IMG/VR virus record: IMGVR_UViG_3300025327_000951
Location: 1 to 21,055 of that record
From: a virus
Length of the DNA: 21,055 bases
Direction: 5' to 3' (one strand)
Part shown: piece by piece, positions 6,666 to 13,358 of the stretch
Layout of the letters: every line of letters begins with the position of its first letter
Position numbering within the stretch: the first letter of the stretch is position 1
Position numbers and translations under genes: made by a program
Notes under the pieces: model-generated
Seen by the model: the letters and a program-made list of their open reading frames with translations, nothing else
Databases searched by the model: none
Told to the model about the DNA's origin: nothing

Positions 6666-6742
6666 GGTGCGTTCGTCCAGTGGCCCAGGACACCTCCCTG
6701 TCAAGGAGGAGATCGCCGGTTCGAGTCCGGTACGCACCGCCA
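6666..6742 (+). tRNA. tRNA-Asp, anticodon GUC
   Basis: A full cloverleaf can be drawn. The acceptor stem is GGTGCGT (6666-6672) with ACGCACC (6732-6738). The D stem is GTCC/GGAC. The anticodon stem CCTCC/GGAGG holds the loop CTGTCAA with anticodon GTC at 6700-6702. The T stem GCCGG/CCGGT holds the loop TTCGAGT. The discriminator is G and CCA is encoded at 6740-6742. GAC is a common codon in this GC-rich phage, so the tRNA may supplement host supply. No integrase or flanking repeat was seen to mark it as an attachment site. Confidence 0.93.
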
Positions 6743-6785
6743 CCAGTGCTCCGGTGCCCGCAACACAACCCCCGCCACCGGCCCC

Positions 6786-6815
6786 TTGCGAAGCGATGGC
6801 GCTTTGTGTTACTGT
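6786..6815 (+). promoter_or_regulatory. Probable promoter for a leaderless gene at 6822
   Basis: TTGCGA (6786-6791), an 18-bp spacer and TACTGT (6810-6815) form a fair -35/-10 pair. The predicted start point is at or next to the GTG at 6822, six bases after the -10. No ribosome site precedes that GTG, so translation would be leaderless. Confidence 0.45.
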
Positions 6816-6821
6816 GTTGCC

Positions 6822-7079
6822 GTGGGTGCGAGCAGGGCAACCCCTACGCCAGCCGCTCGGCAAGCGGCGGAAGCCCCTGTGGCCCCATCTCTGGAGGAGG
6901 AGAGGCAAGGGCGTGCCCCCTCTCCTCCCCAGTGCCCCGTCTGCCACGTGCCGTTGCCGCGCCGCAAGCGGGTGCATGGATCGCCGCAGGTTTACTGCGG
7001 CGCGCCTCATCGGCGCGAGTGGCACCGCCGCCTAGCACGCGCCGCTGCGGCGTTTGTCGAGATCCTCGCGGGAGAGTAG
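6822..7079 (+). CDS. Small zinc-ribbon protein (85 aa)
   Basis: The C-terminal half is convincing: CPVCHVPLPRRKRVHGS, then YCGAPHRREWHRR. This is the pattern of a small treble-clef/zinc-ribbon protein of the 'CxxC ... YCs..hR..W.rR' type. The first 35 residues are Ala/Pro-rich and low in complexity. The open frame extends upstream through the tRNA gene, so an internal start is needed. GTG 6822 is chosen because a -10 element lies six bases before it. The role is unknown; nucleic-acid binding is likely. Confidence 0.6.
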   Translation: MGASRATPTPAARQAAEAPVAPSLEEERQGRAPSPPQCPVCHVPLPRRKRVHGSPQVYCGAPHRREWHRRLARAAAAFVEILAGE

Positions 7080-7084
7080 AAGGC

Positions 7085-7342
7085 ATGACGAGTGAGTCTG
7101 ACATCTGCTCCCGGTGCTGGCGTCGGGTAGCTGGTCGGCAGCCGCCGGAGCAGTTCATCTTTCTGACCGTCGGCCGTCGCCGGCACGCAGTACTGTCACT
7201 CCTCTCGTCCGTCGCGGACGACACGATTGTGTGGACGATCTGCGGCCTGTATCGGCGAGCATCATACTGGCGCGCCGAGATGATGGTGTCGGGCCCGGCT
7301 TCGCAGCGCAGTTCTCGTAGGAGGAGGACATGGAAGAATTAA
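7085..7342 (+). CDS. Small hypothetical protein with one CxxC (85 aa)
   Basis: ATG 7085 lies five bases after the previous stop, with AGAAGG before it. The product begins MTSESDICSRCWRRVAGRQ, continues through a hydrophobic core (HAVLSLLSSVADDTIVWTIC) and ends in an Arg-rich tail. One CxxC pair plus a later Cys could bind metal. The final 13 bases overlap the next gene (ATG 7330), whose ribosome site GGAGGAGG lies in this gene's end. No family is recognised. Confidence 0.5.
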   Translation: MTSESDICSRCWRRVAGRQPPEQFIFLTVGRRRHAVLSLLSSVADDTIVWTICGLYRRASYWRAEMMVSGPASQRSSRRRRTWKN

Positions 7343-7638
7343 TCCAGGCGCATTATCTCGCGGGGGTGGGCATGGTGCAGTGGGTGCCGTTCCTGGCAGC
7401 CCTGGCAGCCATCAGCGGCTTTGCTGCGGCGGCGGCCATCTGGGCCCACCACTCCGTCTCGTCTGATGGCAGTTTCTTGATCGTGGGCTGCGTGTTCATT
7501 GCGCTCGCCATCGGGTTGGCGGCCTGGGCGTTGAACAACTCGATCGAGGGCAACCTGCGGCAGCAGGCACCGGCGATCTACGCTGAGCAAGCTATCCAGA
7601 AGGCCGACGGCGCGCGCATGAAGGCGGTGTGGCCATGA
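7330..7638 (+). CDS. Two-span membrane protein (102 aa)
   Basis: ATG 7330 follows a GGAGGAGG ribosome site. Two hydrophobic segments are visible: residues about 18-40 (WVPFLAALAAISGFAAAAAI) and 50-70 (FLIVGCVFIALAIGLAAWAL), with His and charged residues between and a helical, charged C-terminal tail (YAEQAIQKADGARMKAV). It could be a second holin-like or antiholin protein; it sits 600 bases before the lysin genes. Topology and function are inferred. Its TGA overlaps the next ATG (ATGA). Confidence 0.65.
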   Translation: MEELIQAHYLAGVGMVQWVPFLAALAAISGFAAAAAIWAHHSVSSDGSFLIVGCVFIALAIGLAAWALNNSIEGNLRQQAPAIYAEQAIQKADGARMKAVWP

Positions 7639-7859
7639 ACGCCGATGACGTAGCGCGCATCCTGGCAGGTGCGGACCTGGAGGGAGGGTCGGCTCCGGGG
7701 CAGCTCTGCACGTCCTGCCACGTGCCGATGCAGGCGACGACCGGCAAGCGGGTCTACCTCTACTGCCCGCACTGCGGTTGTAGCCCGGAGCGTGGCGTCA
7801 TGGCGGGGATCGCCTGCGACTGCCCGCCGCATCCGGTCGAGGGGGTGGTCTGCTCATGA
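7635..7859 (+). CDS. Small zinc-ribbon protein (74 aa)
   Basis: ATG 7635 (ATGA overlap with the previous stop) is preferred over GTG 7629. The product has CTSCHVPMQATTGKRVYLY followed by CPHCGCSPERG, a classic CxxC-x15-CxxC zinc ribbon. A further CDC and a final Cys follow near the end. The short linker rich in aromatic residues is typical of nucleic-acid-binding ribbons. The partner is unknown. It is coupled to the coiled-coil gene at 7856. Confidence 0.65.
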   Translation: MNADDVARILAGADLEGGSAPGQLCTSCHVPMQATTGKRVYLYCPHCGCSPERGVMAGIACDCPPHPVEGVVCS

Positions 7860-7999
7860 GCGATCAGCTTCAGGCCAGCACAGAGGAACTGGCAAAGGCG
7901 AGCATCAAACGGCTGCAGGAACGCGTAGACGACTTGGAGTTACGGCACGCGGAGCTGTATGACCGAGTATTACTCCTAGAGCAAGGAAGGCTGCCATGA
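7856..7999 (+). CDS. Short coiled-coil protein (47 aa)
   Basis: ATG 7856 overlaps the previous TGA, and its TGA (7997-7999) overlaps ATG 7996. The sequence MSDQLQASTEELAKAS, then IKRLQERVDDLELRHAEL, then YDRVLLLEQGRLP has Leu/Ile/Val at heptad positions nearly throughout, so a dimeric coiled coil is expected. No family is recognised. Coupling on both sides supports it as a real gene. Confidence 0.6.
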   Translation: MSDQLQASTEELAKASIKRLQERVDDLELRHAELYDRVLLLEQGRLP

Positions 8000-8244
8000 G
8001 CAAGTGGCGCAAGCGCCCGGTAGAGGTGGAGGCGCTCCAGTGGTTAGGTACGAATCGGCACGAGGTGCTGGAGTTCATTGGACCGGGTGGACAATGGGAT
8101 CCTGACGAGGGGCTGATAATTGGGACCCGTGAGGGAATGATGCTAGCCGATGAGGGTGACTGGATTATTCGGGGTATCATGGGTGAGCATTACCCCTGCA
8201 AGCCCGACATCTTCGCGGCCACCTATGAGGCGGTGGACGGGTGA
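7996..8244 (+). CDS. Conserved small phage protein, 'KWRKRPVEVEALQW' type (82 aa)
   Basis: I recognise the pattern: an N-terminal MSKWRKRPVEVEALQW, then LIIGTREGMMLADEGDWIIR, and a C-terminal YPCKPDIFAATYEAV. It occurs in many phages and prophages as a small protein of unknown function, often near lysis or early genes. The length of about 80 residues is normal for it. The GDWIIxG and PCKPDIF blocks are both intact. ATG 7996 overlaps the previous stop. Confidence 0.8.
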   Translation: MSKWRKRPVEVEALQWLGTNRHEVLEFIGPGGQWDPDEGLIIGTREGMMLADEGDWIIRGIMGEHYPCKPDIFAATYEAVDG

Positions 8245-8254
8245 AGGTGCAATC

Positions 8255-9646
8255 ATGAGGCCTGTTCATCCAGATAGGCGCCTCGTGGGCATGGCTCGAA
8301 TAATCCACGTGGGTTCACAGTCGCAATCCCGCTGGGATGAGCGTTTCTTCGAGTACGCTCATTTCCGCTCCTGGGAGTCCGGCGTTGAGGATGAGATTCT
8401 GCGGCGCAATCCCAACGCGTGGATACAACACAGAGCGAACGTGGGATCGAGCCCCAACGACCTCACCACCTGTCGGCCGCAGGACGTGGATGCGCTGGCC
8501 TACGAGTGGGGCAAGGAGCAGGGCCGGATGTGGCTCGCGGTGCGCAGCGATGGCCGCTCGGTCCATGACCGAAGCCGTCACGCGGTGCTGGCCAACGAAG
8601 TCAATATCGAGGGGGTCTTTTCTCCGTGGGGCTACCGTGGCGGCGGGCTCTGGACGGACGACGAGCACCAAGCCATCGCCTTCATGTTCGCGCACTCGCG
8701 CGTATTCGCCGCCCTGGGATTCAACGAGGTCGTGCTGAGTGCGATGGATTGGATCGACGCATTGAGCCCCAACGGCTACATCGCCGACGGTCTCGGCCCA
8801 CATGGCTCCTGGCGCCCCGAGCTGAGCATCTGGCATGCGTTCGGTCAGCCGGACCTGCGGCGCAAGATCGAGGAGCTGAACGCCGGCCCCGTGAAGCGCC
8901 TCGGCACGGCGCTCCACACTTACGGCGAGCCGATCCGGCCGGGCAATCCGGCCTACCTGGACACGGCGGTACGGCTGCTCTGCCCGCCCGAGTTGCAGCG
9001 CGAAGGCGGCGCTTACGGTGGGAGCCGGATTGAGCATGCGCTCCAGGCTATGAGCCAGTACGGCTTGCTGGAGTTGCTGCCGGTGATGGTAGGCGAATGG
9101 AACCGCCAGGTCGTGCAGGTGGCGGGGCCAGAGGCCATCGTCCAGGTGCCGCCAGATTGGCCAAGCTACGTCGCCCTAGTCAAGCGATATGCGCCAAGCT
9201 GCCCATTCACTTCCACGCAGACCACCTTCAGCGACCGCGAGTTGGCGCGGTGGGAGTACGAGGCGCTGGTCCGCCGCACCATCGGACAGTTCCCCGAGGC
9301 AGACTGGGGGCCCTGGTTGCTGTTCGGGCACCTGTTCGAGGACGAGCGGTTTGGGGTGCTCCAGATGGCCAACGTGCCGCCGGTGCTGGAGCTGAAGCGG
9401 GTTGTAGTCGAAGTCGAGGAGGAGGAGACACCAATGCCAACCTTTATCGGAGCGATGGCCGTTCTGGCCGGCAAGCTGCGTGCTGCCGGCTATGTGGTCG
9501 AGGCGCTGAAGAACGAGACCGCTATTGGCGGCGGTCTGATCCGACAGGTGGCGACCATCAACGGCGAGCCTCGCGTCCTGGAGTACCAGGACGGCGCGGG
9601 TGACGCTTGGGTCGTCGCCCGATCCCCCATAGTCCCAAAAGGGTGA
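8255..9646 (+). CDS. Probable TIM-barrel glycoside hydrolase, lysin-type (463 aa)
   Basis: ATG 8255 has AAGGTG upstream; ATG 8291 is an alternative. The order of motifs suggests a clan GH-A barrel: Asn-Glu in LANEVNIEG (E115) as possible acid/base, His/Tyr in LHTYGEPI (about 221-223), and Glu in LLPVMVGEWN (E281) as possible nucleophile, with FGHLFEDERFG near residue 358-367 as the last strand. Residues about 394-460 are a separate small C-terminal domain (FIGAMAVLAGKLRAAGYVVE). The gene overlaps an amidase gene, so it may cleave cell-wall glycan for lysis or entry. The family is inferred from motif order, not from a search. It could instead be a virion glycosidase. Confidence 0.55.
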   Translation: MRPVHPDRRLVGMARIIHVGSQSQSRWDERFFEYAHFRSWESGVEDEILRRNPNAWIQHRANVGSSPNDLTTCRPQDVDALAYEWGKEQGRMWLAVRSDGRSVHDRSRHAVLANEVNIEGVFSPWGYRGGGLWTDDEHQAIAFMFAHSRVFAALGFNEVVLSAMDWIDALSPNGYIADGLGPHGSWRPELSIWHAFGQPDLRRKIEELNAGPVKRLGTALHTYGEPIRPGNPAYLDTAVRLLCPPELQREGGAYGGSRIEHALQAMSQYGLLELLPVMVGEWNRQVVQVAGPEAIVQVPPDWPSYVALVKRYAPSCPFTSTQTTFSDRELARWEYEALVRRTIGQFPEADWGPWLLFGHLFEDERFGVLQMANVPPVLELKRVVVEVEEEETPMPTFIGAMAVLAGKLRAAGYVVEALKNETAIGGGLIRQVATINGEPRVLEYQDGAGDAWVVARSPIVPKG

Positions 9647-10209
9647 GCCGTCAGCCGTGGATCGTCGCGCTGAGCCCAAACCACAGCGGGCCGCGCGCTC
9701 AGGCGGCGGACGGGGTCGTGGTGCATTCGACCCGTGGCGGCGCGGCCTACGGCGTCGAGTTCGACGCGACCCTGCGCTGGTTCTCCAACCCGGCCAGCCA
9801 GGTGAGCGCGCACGTGGTGATCGGGCGCGATGGGCGGCGGGCTCAATGCGTCCCGGATGAGTGGATCGCCTGGCACGCGAAGGCATGGAACGCCACGCAT
9901 CTAGGGGTCGAGCTGGAGCAGCCGACGGCGGACGACGACTACACTGACGCCCAGTATTACCTCCTGGCCGAGTGGATTCTGGGGATGCGGCAGCGGTATG
10001 GGTTTGGGTTGGATCGGGAGCACTCGCTGGTTGGGCACGAGGAGATCGACTCGGTCAAGAGCGATCCTGGAGAGTTCGATTGGGGTCGGCTGATGGGGTT
10101 GCTAAGGTCCCGCGCAGAGATGAGCGAGGCGGTCGCCGAGGTCAAGCGCCTGGAGGAGAGCAGGATGGCGCAGAGGCGTAGCTACCGTGACCAGCACCCC
10201 GACGGTTAG
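9643..10209 (+). CDS. N-acetylmuramoyl-L-alanine amidase (endolysin, Amidase_2 fold, 188 aa)
   Basis: GTG 9643 overlaps the previous TGA, and an AAAAGG site lies upstream; a TTG at 9607 would add 12 residues. Zinc ligands of the PGRP/Amidase_2 fold are visible: His28 in GVVVHST, His132 in VGHEEID, and Asp141 in KSDPGEFDW. Lys139 sits at the usual assisting position. SAHVVIGRDG and THLGVELEQP are also typical. It cuts the amide bond between N-acetylmuramic acid and L-alanine in peptidoglycan. The C-terminal 40 residues are charged and helical. There is no signal peptide, so release would need a holin. Confidence 0.88.
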   Translation: MSRQPWIVALSPNHSGPRAQAADGVVVHSTRGGAAYGVEFDATLRWFSNPASQVSAHVVIGRDGRRAQCVPDEWIAWHAKAWNATHLGVELEQPTADDDYTDAQYYLLAEWILGMRQRYGFGLDREHSLVGHEEIDSVKSDPGEFDWGRLMGLLRSRAEMSEAVAEVKRLEESRMAQRRSYRDQHPDG

Positions 10210-10271
10210 GAGGCGGTGGCATGACCCTGAAGAGCAGGGACCATTGATAATCGGAGAGGAGGCGCCGCCCA

Positions 10272-10697
10272 ATGGATCAGGTGAGGCTGGCCCGCATCGC
10301 CATCGGGCACGAGAACTGTCCCACGTGCTCGGACGACCGGAGGTGGCTCATAGAGACCCTGCGCGAGGCGTGGGCCGCGAACGACACCCTGCGGCTGACG
10401 CACGAGAACGCGATGCCCCCGGTGTCAGTCGGTCAAGTGGAGGGGGCAATGACGAACGGACAGAAGTGGATCGCATGGCGCAGAGAAGACGCAGCATGGA
10501 CGCGGCACCATCTGATCCGAACAGGTGATCGCCGGGCAGCCTGTGGCGCCCGACTGCCTCAGGAGTATCATCGTGAGCGGCGCGACTACGACCCACACGA
10601 CCCGGGGCAGGGCCTCTGCTACCGCTGCCGGCGCTCTGCGGCGTACGCGGCTACGGCTGGGCCGGGAATCAATGTCGTGGTGGAGGTGATTCGATGA
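10272..10697 (+). CDS. Cysteine-pair (zinc-binding) protein, possibly two fused units (141 aa)
   Basis: ATG 10272 follows GAGAGGAGG. Residues 1-45 (IGHENCPTCSDDRRWL, then IETLREAWAANDTLRL) look like one small unit with a CxxC pair. Residues 60-141 carry a later RAACGARL and LCYRCRRSAAY, giving a second possible zinc site. The internal ATG 10449 could start a separate protein of 82 residues, so this may be two old genes joined in frame. No family is recognised. Its stop overlaps the next start at 10694. Confidence 0.6.
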   Translation: MDQVRLARIAIGHENCPTCSDDRRWLIETLREAWAANDTLRLTHENAMPPVSVGQVEGAMTNGQKWIAWRREDAAWTRHHLIRTGDRRAACGARLPQEYHRERRDYDPHDPGQGLCYRCRRSAAYAATAGPGINVVVEVIR

Positions 10698-11023
10698 GCG
10701 GCTGGAACTACCCGCCCGGCGTATCGGGCAACGAGCCCGAGATCGCCGGGCCGCCGGACCACGACACCCGGTGTCCCCAGAGAGAGGACCGGTTGATCGG
10801 CTGCTGCGTGGACCAGTGCGGCGCCCTCCTGACGTGGCCCTGGCCCACCGGGGTCGGACCCAACAGCAGGACCTTCGGTGCCATCGTCTGCGCCGAACAC
10901 GCCACGGACGAGCACTGCCCGCAGCTGGGCATCGCGCCCGTGCTGGTGCTGCCCGAGGCGGGGATATGCGAGCGGTGCGACGACCTGGCGGAGGGCGACC
11001 ACATGCCGGCGGCGCTGCCATGA
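10694..11023 (+). CDS. Conserved phage cysteine-rich protein, 'GNEPEIAG' type (109 aa)
   Basis: ATG 10694 overlaps the previous TGA. The start MSGWNYPPGVSGNEPEIAGP is a pattern I know from small phage proteins of unknown role in early regions. Several Cys follow: GCCVDQCGALL, AIVCAEHATDEHC and GICERCDD, enough for two zinc sites. The fold looks like a small metal-stabilised domain. The stop overlaps ATG 11020. Confidence 0.7.
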   Translation: MSGWNYPPGVSGNEPEIAGPPDHDTRCPQREDRLIGCCVDQCGALLTWPWPTGVGPNSRTFGAIVCAEHATDEHCPQLGIAPVLVLPEAGICERCDDLAEGDHMPAALP

Positions 11024-11361
11024 GCACCTCCTACTACAGATTACGCTCGCCGGTTACGTCGGTGCAGCTCGATGAAGGTCCGGGGCATGACCGGCTGAGG
11101 GTCTACGTCAACGGGGTGTATGTGGGCGAGCTGACCCTGGCGTTGGGCGAGGGGTGTGAGGTCGCCCGTCTACTGGCGGAGTCCGACCCCACCATGCACG
11201 TCTCCTACGGCGGCGATGCACGAGGCTGTGTCGTGCAGGAGTTCCAGGCCGACCTGCGCGAATGGGATACCCTCATCGACGAGTCCAGCAAGGTCGTCAC
11301 GGTGCGCGATGTACGCGCATTTGCAGGGCAAGGCAAGGAGAGGAGGGGTAACGAGCGATGA
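11020..11361 (+). CDS. Small beta-rich hypothetical protein (113 aa)
   Basis: ATG 11020 overlaps the previous stop (ATGA); in-frame sequence further upstream is shadow. The product starts MSTSYYRLRSPVTSVQLDEG, continues DRLRVYVNGVYVGELTL, and ends with a charged stretch (FAGQGKERRGNER). The middle has alternating hydrophobic strands and an acidic region (LREWDTLIDESSKVV). I do not recognise it. It lies directly upstream of and overlaps the recombination gene, whose ribosome site lies in its final codons. Confidence 0.65.
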   Translation: MSTSYYRLRSPVTSVQLDEGPGHDRLRVYVNGVYVGELTLALGEGCEVARLLAESDPTMHVSYGGDARGCVVQEFQADLREWDTLIDESSKVVTVRDVRAFAGQGKERRGNER

Positions 11362-12872
11362 GGACGCCGACAGGAGTACGGCGTCGCGGTGTCAGCAACC
11401 CTGTGCGGCGCGCTCTAGCCGAGATCGATCTCACGCAACGGGACGCCGCACGGCACGCAGCCATGACGGACGACGAGCTGCGTGAGGACCTGCGCGCCGC
11501 TGAGGCCATGATGCGTGGTGCCTTCGGGCAACGCGAGGGGGGCTACTACGGAGACCCGTCGCCGGCGTCCTGGCGAGCGGGAAAACTCCAGTTCGACGAA
11601 ATGAAAATCCGCGACCTGAAGCGGTTCGCGGAAGGAGAGGTTGGCGTGGAACCAATCACGGACGCCACGGTCTGGCACCCCGACCGGATGCTGGAGCGCA
11701 TCAAGGCAGGGGAGGCCGGTCGGCTCATCAAGTTCGAGCGTGACCTGACGGTAGAACAACGGCGCCTCCTGGCAGAGATCGCGGTCGAGTTGCACCTCGA
11801 CCCCCTGTTCCGGGAGCTGACGATCTATCAGGGCCAGTTGTACGTAGAGATCGACGGGTGGCGCCGAGTGCGCGACCTGAGCGAGAACCCCGTCTTCGAC
11901 GGCATGCGCAAAATCTGGACCGTCCCGGCTGCTGTTCTCTCGGCCTATGAAATCCAGCCCGGGGACGTGATCGTCGGCCTGGAAGGCTACGTGAAGGGCC
12001 GCAGGGTCCCCCACGAGGCGTACGGAGTCGTCCGGGCCGCTGAGAGACAACGCCAGGCGACACGGGCCGGCGGTACCTACGAGCCAGTGACGCAGAAGTA
12101 CTTCACGGCCATGGCGCTCAAGCGCGCGGAGGTAACTCTCTACCGAGAGATGGGCTTCAGGGTCAGGGGCTTGGCCCCGAAACTCATGGACGACCTACCG
12201 CCGGAGGTATGGGACGCCGAGGGCCAGGTCGTAGACGAGGAGTTGCCCGGCGCTGCTGCTGCTCGCTGCGCCGTGTGCAACCTGCCGGTGGTAGCGCCGG
12301 AGGGTTGGGCAGGGGAGGTGCTCCACCATGACGACTGCCGGCCCGCAGCACAGCCGAGCGAAGAAAAGCCCGCCCAGGGCCAGCCCGAGGCGGCACCATT
12401 GCCGGCGTCTGATCCCGGCCCCCATGCCCCCGAGGCGTGGATGGCCGGCCTGCGGGCCGAGATCGCGCGGGCACCCGGCTCCGCCCTCTCCGGCCTAGCG
12501 ACGCGCGTGCAGAATACACCCATGGCAGAGGACCAGCGGGCGGAGCTGGTAGCGCTCGGACGTCAGCGGCGGCAGGAACTGGAGTCCTCGCCGGCAGGGG
12601 CGCCAGTCAATCCCGGTCCGCCGGGGCCGGCGCCCGTCCCAGTCCACAGGGCGGCTGAAGTGCCGCCATCAAACAGCGTGATGCCCGAAGAGGTGGCTCA
12701 GCACTACGCCCAGCAGATCGCAGCGGCAACCGATGTTGATATCGTGCAGCTACAAGCAGCTATGGAGGGCGACCTGTTCCTCCGGCCCGCCGACCTGAAG
12801 GCGCTGAGGCTGAAGCTGGCTGAGCGCACGGCGGACCTGCGGCGCGCGGCAGCGGGAGCGATGCCATCATGA
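11358..12872 (+). CDS. RecT/Bet-like single-strand annealing protein with C-terminal extension (504 aa)
   Basis: ATG 11358 follows AGGAGAGGAGGGG. The block LTVEQRRLLAEIAVELHLDP, then LFRELTIYQGQLYVEIDGWR (about 130-170), matches the core of phage RecT/Bet annealing proteins. It is followed by a beta region and the helix YFTAMALKRAEVTLYREMGF (248-267), equivalent to their 'kRA...ALR..F' helix. In such families the protein coats single-stranded DNA and anneals it during recombination and replication. A possible zinc site follows (C304, C307, H323/H324, C327). The last 170 residues are Pro/Ala-rich and probably disordered. The exonuclease partner is not obvious; the nuclease at 15859 is a candidate. 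The superfamily call is moderately sure. Confidence 0.65.
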   Translation: MRTPTGVRRRGVSNPVRRALAEIDLTQRDAARHAAMTDDELREDLRAAEAMMRGAFGQREGGYYGDPSPASWRAGKLQFDEMKIRDLKRFAEGEVGVEPITDATVWHPDRMLERIKAGEAGRLIKFERDLTVEQRRLLAEIAVELHLDPLFRELTIYQGQLYVEIDGWRRVRDLSENPVFDGMRKIWTVPAAVLSAYEIQPGDVIVGLEGYVKGRRVPHEAYGVVRAAERQRQATRAGGTYEPVTQKYFTAMALKRAEVTLYREMGFRVRGLAPKLMDDLPPEVWDAEGQVVDEELPGAAAARCAVCNLPVVAPEGWAGEVLHHDDCRPAAQPSEEKPAQGQPEAAPLPASDPGPHAPEAWMAGLRAEIARAPGSALSGLATRVQNTPMAEDQRAELVALGRQRRQELESSPAGAPVNPGPPGPAPVPVHRAAEVPPSNSVMPEEVAQHYAQQIAAATDVDIVQLQAAMEGDLFLRPADLKALRLKLAERTADLRRAAAGAMPS

Positions 12873-13129
12873 GCCTCCGGCGTGATCTCCTCCGGCAGAT
12901 CACCGCGCCCGTGAAAGCACAGCTACCCGAGTGCCAGCGGTGCCTGGCCCTCCGGGTGCTGGACCTAAAGCGGCGTAGCGGGGACCCCACGCCCGGCAAC
13001 TGGTGCAAGCTGCCGGGGAAGCGGCGCCTACATCTGATGCCGCTGGCTGGCGTTACGCCTACGTCCTCCTGTGGGATATGGGCCCGCCGGAGCTGGTTGG
13101 CGATCCAGTACCCCGAGGAGGTGCCATGA
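12869..13129 (+). CDS. Small basic protein with Cys pair (86 aa)
   Basis: ATG 12869 overlaps the stop of the recombination gene. The sequence includes LPECQRCLALRVLDLKRRSG and NWCKLPGKRRLHL, with a later SSCGIW, so four Cys may bind zinc. It is strongly basic, which fits nucleic-acid binding. No family is recognised. It lies between the annealing protein and the ATPase, so a role in DNA metabolism is likely but unproven. Confidence 0.55.
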   Translation: MSLRRDLLRQITAPVKAQLPECQRCLALRVLDLKRRSGDPTPGNWCKLPGKRRLHLMPLAGVTPTSSCGIWARRSWLAIQYPEEVP

Positions 13130-13130
13130 C

Positions 13131-13355
13131 ATGGACGACGTATTCATCGCAACCCTGTTATCCACGCTGCGGGAGCTAGCTCGGTCGCCGGGGCTGCAGG
13201 GCACCCAGGAGCGCCTGGAGCTGGAGCGTATGCTCGCGGCCTGCCTTCTGGAGGAGGCGCTTGTCGCGCTGCATCCCCTGGAGCGGGTAAGCGCGCTGGC
13301 TGTGACGGCGGTGGAGCTGGTGCGGGAGGCGAGGCTGCTGGTGGCACGGCTGTAA
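13131..13355 (+). CDS. Small helical protein (74 aa)
   Basis: ATG 13131 lies two bases after the previous stop, with GAGGAGG at 13115-13121 as a ribosome site. The product MDDVFIATLLSTLRELARSP is almost wholly alpha-helical and rich in Leu, Ala and Glu (LELERMLAACLLEEALVAL), so it may be a small helical-bundle or adaptor protein. I recognise no family. It sits just upstream of the ATPase gene, with a three-base gap. Confidence 0.55.
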   Translation: MDDVFIATLLSTLRELARSPGLQGTQERLELERMLAACLLEEALVALHPLERVSALAVTAVELVREARLLVARL

Positions 13356-13358
13356 CCC

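Noticed and set aside
6666-6742. tRNA-Asp as a phage attachment site
   Set aside because: No integrase gene or repeated tRNA 3' end was found in the window. The tRNA is complete and lies inside the phage gene order.
6429-6821. Upstream extension of the zinc-ribbon gene at 6822 through the tRNA
   Set aside because: The frame crosses the terminator stem and the complete tRNA-Asp gene; the protein-like part begins only after 6822.
10244-10249. GATAAT before the gene at 10272 as a promoter
   Set aside because: The upstream -35 candidates are poorly spaced, and the gene can be read through from the amidase gene; the evidence is too weak for a feature.
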